A DNA stretch of 64,000 bases. Origin: Acidobacteriota bacterium. Its GTDB lineage: Bacteria; Acidobacteriota; Terriglobia; Acidiferrales; UBA7541. Position numbers and translations under genes: made by a program. The notes under the pieces were generated by a model that saw only the letters and a list, made by a program, of their open reading frames with translations, was not told the DNA's origin and ran no database searches. Of the stretch, positions 56,452-62,839 are shown piece after piece (within the stretch, counting starts at the first letter, position 1; every line of letters starts with the position of its first letter). The stretch spans positions 1 to 64,000 of the forward strand of contig PMTV01000054.1 of NCBI GenBank assembly GCA_003167215.1. Reading direction: 5' to 3'.

Positions 56452-56486
56452 AAAAAAGGGCTGCCAGCCTTTCGGTGACAGCCCTC
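56452..56486 (-). terminator. Intrinsic terminator of peptide gene 2
   Basis: Read on the minus strand: GAGGGCTGTCACC, GAAA loop, GGCTGGCAGCCC and TTTTTT; a near-perfect stem with one bulge and a 6-T run. It lies ~72 bases after the 26-residue peptide gene. Closely similar in stem to the peptide 1 terminator. Confidence 0.9.
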
Positions 56487-56557
56487 TAATTCCTTATTAA
56501 TTTATTGATCGGTGCGTGTGCAATTAAGCAGTCACACCTGTGACGCGAACCGCTAAC

Positions 56558-56638
56558 TTATTGCCTACCCACGCCAACAATCGTGAGGGGCTTCGTTGCT
56601 TCCAGCTTCTTTGCTTTCTTCAAGGTTTTCTTGGCCAT
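56558..56638 (-). CDS. Lys-rich micro-peptide 2 (26 residues), candidate precursor
   Basis: ATG 56638 to TAA; the peptide begins MAKKTLKKAKKLE, continues ATKPL and ends TIVGVGRQ; 7 of 26 residues are Lys. The strong GGAGG lies 7 bases before the ATG. The start, KPL and GVGR match peptide 1, and the C-terminal residue differs (Gln instead of Pro). It has a consensus sigma-54 promoter upstream and its own terminator. The conserved basic N-terminus and conserved C-terminal tail could be leader/core parts, but this is not demonstrated. No similarity to a known named peptide family is claimed. Confidence 0.78.
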   Translation of the reverse strand: MAKKTLKKAKKLEATKPLTIVGVGRQ

Positions 56639-56686
56639 GGTGGTTCCTCCGTTGGTATGAGTCGCTTTGGCGACGCCTTCCTTTAG

Positions 56687-56701
56687 GCAAAAGGAGTGCC
56701 A
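56687..56701 (-). promoter_or_regulatory. Sigma-54 promoter of peptide gene 2
   Basis: Read on the minus strand: TGGCAC-TCCTT-TTGC; both the -24 (TGGCAC) and -12 (TTGC) elements fit the consensus with correct spacing. The predicted start is near 56675, ~37 bases before the ATG. Confidence 0.85.
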
Positions 56702-56753
56702 ATGCGAATCGAAAATACACCGAAGCTAAAGTGCTGTTTTATAATGCTTTAGA

Positions 56754-56783
56754 CTATCCCGACTTGTCTTGTTTCCGGGATAG
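56754..56783. repeat. Inverted repeat CTATCCCG/CGGGATAG between activator gene and peptide 2 promoter
   Basis: Perfect 8-bp stem (56754-56761 and 56776-56783) with a 14-base loop, 53-82 bases upstream of the -24 element. It could be an activator site or a weak end-of-gene structure for the activator; no T-run follows on the minus strand. Confidence 0.4.
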
Positions 56784-56788
56784 ATCGG

Positions 56789-56806
56789 TCAAATGTGTTG
56801 AAATTC
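56789..56806 (-). promoter_or_regulatory. Conserved upstream element 2 (candidate activator site)
   Basis: TCAAATGTGTTGAAATTC on the plus strand; shares 14 of 18 bases with the element at 56282-56299, including a run AATGTGTT. It lies 88 bases from the -24 element of peptide gene 2, between it and the activator gene that ends at 56838. Confidence 0.6.
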
Positions 56807-56837
56807 TCACCACTCCGCTGAAAAAGTAAGCGAGTAG

Positions 56838-58226
56838 CTACAGACTGTACTTACGACACAAGTAGTTGAGCCGGTTGCGGTCCACTCCCAGCAATCGCGC
56901 CGCATCTGCCTTTCCTTGTTTGGCTTGCTCCAGCGCTTCTTGAACCCAGCGCCGCTCAAAAGTCTCCATTTCCTTCGATAGATTGATCCCACCCGAGGGT
57001 AGCCGGAAGCGGTTGCGCGAATCGCGGCCGGAGGCTTGCACAATTTCGCCGGGGAGGTCCTTCAATGAAATCACTTCGCCGTCGGTCATGATAACAAGCC
57101 TTTGAATGGCGTTCTGGAGTTCCCGGACGTTCCCAGGCCATGGATAGCGCTTTAGCGCCAGCATGGCGTCATCTGCGATGCGCTTTGGTGGGAAACTATT
57201 GGCAGCGCAATACACGCTGACAAAGTAGTCTGTAAGGACCGGTATATCCTCCATTCTCTCGCGGAGAGAGGGCACAAAGATGGGCACCACGTGAATCCGG
57301 TAATAGAGATCCTCGCGAAACCTTTCCTCGCGAACCATCTCCTCCAGATCTTCGTTTGTCGCACTAATTAGGCGGAAATCCACGCGGATGGGCTTTTTGC
57401 CACCTAGTCGAGTGAACGAGCGATCCTCCAGCACACGCAAGAGTTTGCTCTGGAGTGCGGGCGTAAGTGTCGCAATTTCATCAAGAAACAGCGTTCCTTG
57501 GTGGGCCATTTCAACGCGCCCTTCCTTCATGGCTGTTGCGCCGGTGAAGGCTCCCTTCTCATAGCCAAATAGCTCCGCCTCCATTAAGCCTTCGGGAAGC
57601 GCGGCGCAGTTCACGCTGACGAATGCGCGGTTTCGTCGCGGACTCTGTTCGTGAAGAGCCCTTGCGACAAGTTCTTTACCCACCCCGCTCTCTCCGCGGA
57701 TGATGACGTTGGTGGTCGTCCTGGCCATTCGCTTTATGGAATCGAAAACGTGGCTCATCGCATCGGTCGAGCCGATCAAATCGCCATGCGTACTCTTGCG
57801 GCTTATCTCCTGGCGGAGAATTCGGTTTTCGCGCTGAATGTGTAATTTTTCAACAGCGCGCTCCACCACGTGCCGGAGGACGTCGGTGTCGAGGGGCTTG
57901 AGAAAGTAGTCATAAGAGCCTGCATCGATCACTTTCATAGCGGTCGGTTTGGTTTCGTCAGAGCTGATTACGATTACGAGCGTATCGATTTCGCTTCCTA
58001 CCAGCCGGGCAAGCAACTCCGTGCATTCGCGGACTCCTGCATCGCCGAGGGGAAGACCCAGTAAAAGGACTTCCAGCTCTGATCCCTGGAGCAGCCTGTA
58101 GGCCTCCGCGAGATCATCACCCTCCAGGACTTCGAACTCCGATCGCAAAGCGGACGCAATCTTTGAGCGGAAGCTGTGCTCATCGTCGACAATCGCAACT
58201 CTAGGTTTAGTCGCAGCGGGAGTGAT
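56838..58226 (-). CDS. Sigma-54-dependent activator with degenerate receiver domain (AUC start proposed)
   Basis: A 462-residue reading if the frame starts at ATC 58226. From there it reads TPAATKPRVAIVDDEHSF, a clear receiver N-terminus; the next usual start (TTG 58148) would delete this, and no ATG/GTG/TTG lies between it and an upstream in-frame stop. GGAG precedes the ATC at 7-8 bases. The receiver has the acidic pair but at the phospho-acceptor position has Gly (VLLLGLPLGDAG). The AAA+ domain has Walker A GESGVGKE (about 177) and sigma-54-contact GAFTGA (about 223). A Fis-type helix-turn-helix ends the protein. Probable activator of both peptide genes. Confidence 0.9.
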   Translation of the reverse strand: MTPAATKPRVAIVDDEHSFRSKIASALRSEFEVLEGDDLAEAYRLLQGSELEVLLLGLPLGDAGVRECTELLARLVGSEIDTLVIVISSDETKPTAMKVIDAGSYDYFLKPLDTDVLRHVVERAVEKLHIQRENRILRQEISRKSTHGDLIGSTDAMSHVFDSIKRMARTTTNVIIRGESGVGKELVARALHEQSPRRNRAFVSVNCAALPEGLMEAELFGYEKGAFTGATAMKEGRVEMAHQGTLFLDEIATLTPALQSKLLRVLEDRSFTRLGGKKPIRVDFRLISATNEDLEEMVREERFREDLYYRIHVVPIFVPSLRERMEDIPVLTDYFVSVYCAANSFPPKRIADDAMLALKRYPWPGNVRELQNAIQRLVIMTDGEVISLKDLPGEIVQASGRDSRNRFRLPSGGINLSKEMETFERRWVQEALEQAKQGKADAARLLGVDRNRLNYLCRKYSL

Positions 58227-58366
58227 GGTGGTCTCCGGCGGGAATTTAGCACATGCTATAAGGCGTCCCGCGTGGCGCCGATTCTAGGTGCCAAGCGCCT
58301 CACTGTCAACGATACTGCGCGGGCAAACCCGATACCCGGGCGAAAGGCGTTGACTCTTTTCATGAC

Positions 58367-59392
58367 TTAGCGTGAGGCTTTGCGCGCGGGCAGGTACTTT
58401 TTGTCAATTTTTGCAATGACAACGTAATTCGGATCGACCATTTCAGCAAGGTGAATCGTGGCGACTTTCGAGAGCAATTCGTACGCGTCCAGCTCGGACA
58501 AGCCGTAATCCTGATGAATCCAGCCGACAAGCTGGGTAAACGCGATGCGTAACGAATCGTCAAGCGGACGGTAGATGCCGACGGCCATGATTTCATCCTT
58601 ATTTTCGAAACGCGGCCAATCAATTTTTTGTCCCTTGATTACGCGCACGCGCAGCCGAACGCGCAACGGTACCTCGATCGCCGTGCCGGCAATTTCACCA
58701 TCGCCCATGGCAGCGTGCCCGTCACCCATGTATAGCAGCGCGCCGGGCACATTGACGGGTAAATAAAGAGTGTTACCTACACTCGCCTCAGAAGAGTCCA
58801 TGTTGCCGCCGAATTCAGCCGGAACCACGGAACTGCGGGCTTCGCCGTAGGAGGGCGCCACGCCAATGCATCCCAGAAAAGGATGCAGCGGGATCTTCAC
58901 CGAGAAATTCGAATCATGCGCCTGAAAAGTCGCAGTGTTGTCGTCGGGATGAATCGGATAGAGCCATATGCGCTCGGGCAGCGGCACCTGAATCATCGGC
59001 GTGTAATTTGTCGAGTTAAGCGCGCCGAAGCCGGGTGCAAACGCACCGACTCCCTGTGTCGAGTTCACTTCCAACGTCACGAAGTCGATGGCAATCGTGT
59101 CACCCGGTTCAGCACCCTCGATATAGAAAGGACCGGTGAGCGGATTGTCGCCCTTGACGAGTGCGAGCGTATCACCGGGCTTCTGAATAGCGTCGCCGAA
59201 TGCATCAAGCGTATTCGTTTCGAGAACGTCTCCTGGCGCGAGTCGTGCTACAGGTGGCGCTACACCGTAAACATATTTCACCGTCTCGAGTGTCGCTTGA
59301 TATTTCACTGCGCCGGGCGCTAGACTTTGCGCTTGAACGCCCGGCATGCAAAGCAAAATGCCGGAGAAGATGATAAGCGCTCGCGAACTCAT
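58367..59392 (-). CDS. Acetamidase/formamidase-family protein, exported
   Basis: A 341-residue protein with signal peptide (ALIIFSGILLCMPGVQAQ). The FmdA/AmdA family pattern is visible: RLAPGDVLETNTLDAFGD, GPFYIEGAEPGDTIAIDFV, HPFLGCIGVAPSYGEARSSV, PAEFGGNMDSSEASVGNTLY and LLYMGDGHAAMGDGEIAGTA. These enzymes hydrolyse short-chain amides such as formamide. Having a signal peptide is uncommon but known in Acidobacteria-like genomes. AGGGGG precedes the ATG. Stand-alone gene. Confidence 0.9.
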   Translation of the reverse strand: MSSRALIIFSGILLCMPGVQAQSLAPGAVKYQATLETVKYVYGVAPPVARLAPGDVLETNTLDAFGDAIQKPGDTLALVKGDNPLTGPFYIEGAEPGDTIAIDFVTLEVNSTQGVGAFAPGFGALNSTNYTPMIQVPLPERIWLYPIHPDDNTATFQAHDSNFSVKIPLHPFLGCIGVAPSYGEARSSVVPAEFGGNMDSSEASVGNTLYLPVNVPGALLYMGDGHAAMGDGEIAGTAIEVPLRVRLRVRVIKGQKIDWPRFENKDEIMAVGIYRPLDDSLRIAFTQLVGWIHQDYGLSELDAYELLSKVATIHLAEMVDPNYVVIAKIDKKYLPARKASR

Positions 59393-59454
59393 GGGAACCC
59401 CCTCATTGCTGCCACGCGATTCTAGAACAAACCTTCACCCTGCTCGGCACAATT

Positions 59455-60021
59455 GTGAATGCCTGCCGGCAATGCGATGATGGATCAGCGCATCCCGCGA
59501 ACGTAAATCCGGGCCCGCAGCAAATGCTCAAAAAACGGCTCACCCACATCCTGCTTCACGATTCTTTTCGTGTAGGCATTACCTTGAAAGGAATCGATGG
59601 CGTGCTGGAAGCATTCGGCGGCGTGTTGCTGTGGTTTAAAGTCAACTCGTTGAACGCTTGGCTGCAGGCGCTATGCCAGCACGAACTCGCCCGCGATAAG
59701 CACGATATTATTTTCCGCCACATAAGCGATGCTTCACAAAAATTGGCCAGCGGCAGCCCGATGTTCGCCTCGCTCTACCTTCTTTCGCATGGGCTCGTCA
59801 AGGCAGTGCTTGTAATTTGCCTTTGGCTCAACAGGCTTTGGGCTTATCCGCTGACGATGGTCGTATTCGGCGCCTTCATGATCTACCAAATTTACAGATT
59901 CACTCATACGCATTCATGGGCGCTTATTATCCTCACTCTTTTTGACGGCCTGCTGATATTCCTCACCTGGAAAGAATATCAGGACCAGAAAGCGCTGAAA
60001 TTGAAGAAGGAAAAACCTTGA
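59455..60021 (+). CDS. DUF2127-family membrane protein
   Basis: A 188-residue protein with about three or four membrane segments (FRVGITLKGIDGVLEAFGGVLL, LYLLSHGLVKAVLVICLWL, YPLTMVVFGAFMIYQIY). RVGITLKGIDGVLEAFGG and SLYLLSHGLVK are the conserved DUF2127 motifs. The start is uncertain: GTG 59455 or ATG 59524 (LKKRLTHILLHDSF), neither with a clear ribosome site; the shorter form fits the family better. The function is unknown. Confidence 0.85.
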   Translation: MNACRQCDDGSAHPANVNPGPQQMLKKRLTHILLHDSFRVGITLKGIDGVLEAFGGVLLWFKVNSLNAWLQALCQHELARDKHDIIFRHISDASQKLASGSPMFASLYLLSHGLVKAVLVICLWLNRLWAYPLTMVVFGAFMIYQIYRFTHTHSWALIILTLFDGLLIFLTWKEYQDQKALKLKKEKP

Positions 60022-60132
60022 CCCTTCGCGTTTCCTTGCGGTTTGCTTTCTTCACTTTTTTCGCGCGATGAAAAATAAGACGGGCCCGGAGCGTCTGGTC
60101 TTGCACCGGCTTTTCGTGTAGATTTTCGTATC

Positions 60133-61032
60133 GTGCCGACACCGCTCAAATTCAACGTTGCCCTGGTGCAGATGGCCGTCGGCGCCAAAGCCGCCGAAAA
60201 CCTCGCGCGTGCTAGCTCTCATATTGAGAAAGCCGCTCACGCGGGCGCGCAAGTAGTCTGCCTGCCCGAACTTTTTCGCTCGCAGTACTTCTGCCAGCGC
60301 GAAGACACCGCGAATTTTGAATTGGCGGAGTCCGTGCCAGGACCCACCACGGAAGAATTGGGTCGCGTGGCACAAAAAACTAAGACCGTTATCGTTGCAC
60401 CGCTCTTCGAACGCCGGGCGCCGGGAATTTACCACAACAGTGCCGCGATCATTGACGCCGACGGCCGGATCGCCGGCGTCTACCGCAAGATGCACATTCC
60501 CGATGACCCCGCTTATTACGAAAAATTTTATTTCACGCCCGGAGACCTGGGTTTTCGCGCCTTTTCCACCAGTGCCGGTAAAATCGCCACGTTGATCTGC
60601 TGGGATCAATGGTATCCCGAGGGCGCGCGCCTGGCAGCTTTGAATGGAGCATGCATCCTTTTCTATCCCACCGCGATCGGTTGGCACCCTAGCGAGAAAG
60701 ATTCTAACGGCGAAGCGCAGCGCGATTCATGGCGCACCATCCAGCGCAGCCACGCCATCGCCAACGGGCTCTACGTTGCGGCCGTCAATCGCGTCGGACA
60801 CGAAACCCCGGCGGAGGGCGGAGCCGGCCTCGAATTCTGGGGCAGCTCGTTCCTTTGCGATCCTCAGGGAGTCGTCATCGCGGAAGCTTCCACCGACCGC
60901 GAAGAAATTTTGTACGGCGAAGTAGATCTCGCGCACCTGGAAGACGTTCGCCGCAATTGGCCGTTCCTGCGCGACCGCCGAATTGATGCCTATGCCGGCC
61001 TCGAACAGCGTTTCCTCGACGAAAAACCTTGA
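60133..61032 (+). CDS. aguB: N-carbamoylputrescine amidase
   Basis: A 299-residue nitrilase-family enzyme that converts N-carbamoylputrescine to putrescine. The catalytic triad is visible: Glu in VVCLPELFRSQYF (about residue 45), Lys in VYRKMHIPDDP (about 118) and Cys in LICWDQWYPEGARLAAL (about 155). YFTPGDLGFRAF and WRTIQRSHAIANG agree with the family. It overlaps aguA by 4 bases, giving the complete agmatine-to-putrescine route. GTG start. Confidence 0.95.
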   Translation: MPTPLKFNVALVQMAVGAKAAENLARASSHIEKAAHAGAQVVCLPELFRSQYFCQREDTANFELAESVPGPTTEELGRVAQKTKTVIVAPLFERRAPGIYHNSAAIIDADGRIAGVYRKMHIPDDPAYYEKFYFTPGDLGFRAFSTSAGKIATLICWDQWYPEGARLAALNGACILFYPTAIGWHPSEKDSNGEAQRDSWRTIQRSHAIANGLYVAAVNRVGHETPAEGGAGLEFWGSSFLCDPQGVVIAEASTDREEILYGEVDLAHLEDVRRNWPFLRDRRIDAYAGLEQRFLDEKP

Positions 61033-62129
61033 AATCACGCAACCGCATCAGCCGGTCCATTGAAGAAAATATCCCGGCGGCGCTCGGCTTCCGCATGCCC
61101 GCTGAATGGGAGCCTCACGAAGCTACATGGATCGGTTGGCCTCATAACTCAACGGATTGGCCCGGGAAAATCGCTCTCATCCACTGGGTGTACGGCGAGA
61201 TCGTCCGCAAAATTGTTCCGGGCGAACTCGTTCGCATCCTGGTGAATTCGACAGCGCATGAAGCGCAAGCACGCCAAGTTTTGAAAAGCGTAGGTGTCAA
61301 CTTGGGCAAAGTACAATTTCTGCGTTTCCCCACGAATAGAGGATGGACGCGCGACTTCGGCCCCATCTTTGTCAAACGCGCAAAGCCCCGCCGCGAAGTT
61401 GCCATCGCCCGGTTCCGTTTCAACGCTTGGGCTCGCTATCCAGACTGGAAAAAAGATGATGCAATTCCAGCACAAGCCGTGCGCCGGTTGAAAATGAAGA
61501 TCTTCCGCGCCCATATCGGCCAAGGTGATGTGGTTCTCGAAGGCGGAAGCATCGATGTGAATGGTTCCGGCACGCTGCTCACCACCGAAGAGTGCCTTCT
61601 CGATCAAAAACGCCAGGTCCGAAATCCGGGGTTCGATCGTGCGCAGACCGAAACGGCGCTGCGAGGATACCTCGGCGTGAAAAACATTATATGGCTCGGC
61701 AAAGGAATCGCAGGGGACGACACGCACGGTCACGTCGATGATTTGTGCCGCTTTGTGAATCGACGCACTGTCATCCTTTGTCGCGAGAAAAACTCTCGTG
61801 AGAAGAACTACCGGCCGCTCGAAGAAAATTGGGAGCGCTTGCGAGGGGCACGGCTGGAAGACGGAACCAAAATAGACGTCATTGAGTTGCCCATGCCGTC
61901 GCCTCTCCTTTTCAAGGGCGTGCGCCTCCCCGCCAGCTACGCGAACTTCTACATTTCGAATTCTGCCGTGTTGGTGCCTACATTCAACGATCCGAGGGAC
62001 CGTGTAGCTCTCCGCATTCTCGGCGATTTGTTCCCCACACGCTCGGTAGTTGGAATCCATTCCGTTGATTTGGTCTGGGGGTTCGGCACCATTCATTGCT
62101 TGACACAGCAGCAGCCTTCTCGCTCCTGA
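61029..62129 (+). CDS. aguA: Agmatine deiminase
   Basis: A 366-residue member of the guanidino-group-modifying family (PPAD type) that turns agmatine into N-carbamoylputrescine. MPAEWEPHEATWIGWPHN, WTRDFGPIFVKR, VVLEGGSIDVNGSGTLL, DDTHGHVDDLCRFV and the catalytic Cys in GTIHCLTQQQP at about residue 356 are present. The TTG start overlaps the aguB stop. Downstream is the HIT gene, separated by ~78 bases and probably independent in function. Confidence 0.96.
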   Translation: MKSRNRISRSIEENIPAALGFRMPAEWEPHEATWIGWPHNSTDWPGKIALIHWVYGEIVRKIVPGELVRILVNSTAHEAQARQVLKSVGVNLGKVQFLRFPTNRGWTRDFGPIFVKRAKPRREVAIARFRFNAWARYPDWKKDDAIPAQAVRRLKMKIFRAHIGQGDVVLEGGSIDVNGSGTLLTTEECLLDQKRQVRNPGFDRAQTETALRGYLGVKNIIWLGKGIAGDDTHGHVDDLCRFVNRRTVILCREKNSREKNYRPLEENWERLRGARLEDGTKIDVIELPMPSPLLFKGVRLPASYANFYISNSAVLVPTFNDPRDRVALRILGDLFPTRSVVGIHSVDLVWGFGTIHCLTQQQPSRS

Positions 62130-62206
62130 TTGCATTGGCAGCAAAAGGAAGGAAGGTTTTTCTAACCCTATTCTCAAGCCGCTCGCGAAGTATTAATCTT
62201 GTGCCC

Positions 62207-62665
62207 ATGAGAAAATCACGCCCCCGCAAAGAATCGGAAGAAAAACATGCAGACCAGGACGAATCCTGCCTCTTCTGCAAAATCGTTTCGCGCGAAGTGG
62301 AAGCCAAAATTATTTTCGAAGACGAAATCTCCTTGGCTTTCCTCGACGTTCGCCCTCTTTTCCCCGGCCACGTCTTGCTGATTCCGAAGGCGCACTACCC
62401 CACTTTGTCTGATCTCCCCACCGCCGTGATCGGCCCGTTTTTCACTAACGTTCAAATGCTCGCCCGAAAAGTGCAGGAGGTAATGAAAGCAGAAGGCAGC
62501 TTCGTCGCTATCAACAACATCGTCAGCCAAAGCGTGCCCCATCTTCATGTCCACATCGTCCCCCGCAAACGCCAAGACGGCCTCCGCGGCTTCTTCTGGC
62601 CCCGCCGTCCCTACCAGGAGGGAGAAATGCTCGCCCTGCACGAAGTATTGTCCAAGCCCAGCTAG
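62207..62665 (+). CDS. HIT-family nucleotide-binding protein
   Basis: A 152-residue HIT protein from ATG 62207; a longer frame would start inside the aguA end. Zinc-type cysteines CLFCKI at the N-terminus, FLDVRPLFPGHVLLIPKAHY and the catalytic histidine triad QSVPHLHVHIVPRK are visible. Such enzymes hydrolyse nucleoside phosphoramidates or dinucleoside polyphosphates. The first ~18 residues are charged and are extra to the domain. Confidence 0.95.
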   Translation: MRKSRPRKESEEKHADQDESCLFCKIVSREVEAKIIFEDEISLAFLDVRPLFPGHVLLIPKAHYPTLSDLPTAVIGPFFTNVQMLARKVQEVMKAEGSFVAINNIVSQSVPHLHVHIVPRKRQDGLRGFFWPRRPYQEGEMLALHEVLSKPS

Positions 62666-62839
62666 CATCGCGCTCCCTTCCTGGCACGGCATGCGACGGT
62701 TTCAAGTGCAGGTGAAACCTTCCTTACACGGAGTATCACTTACGCCGCCACGGAGCCAGGTACCATTGCCAAGCACTTATCGAAACTCTACGTTTATGTT
62801 TTGAGTAAAGGTTTCTTGGGAAACGTATCGGCGGACTCT

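Noticed and set aside
56754-56783. Inverted repeat as terminator of the sigma-54 activator gene
   Set aside because: No T-run follows on the minus strand; kept only as a repeat.
61149-62177. 342-codon minus-strand frame opposite agmatine deiminase
   Set aside because: Shadow of a gene with complete catalytic motifs; composition follows the codon pattern of the real strand.
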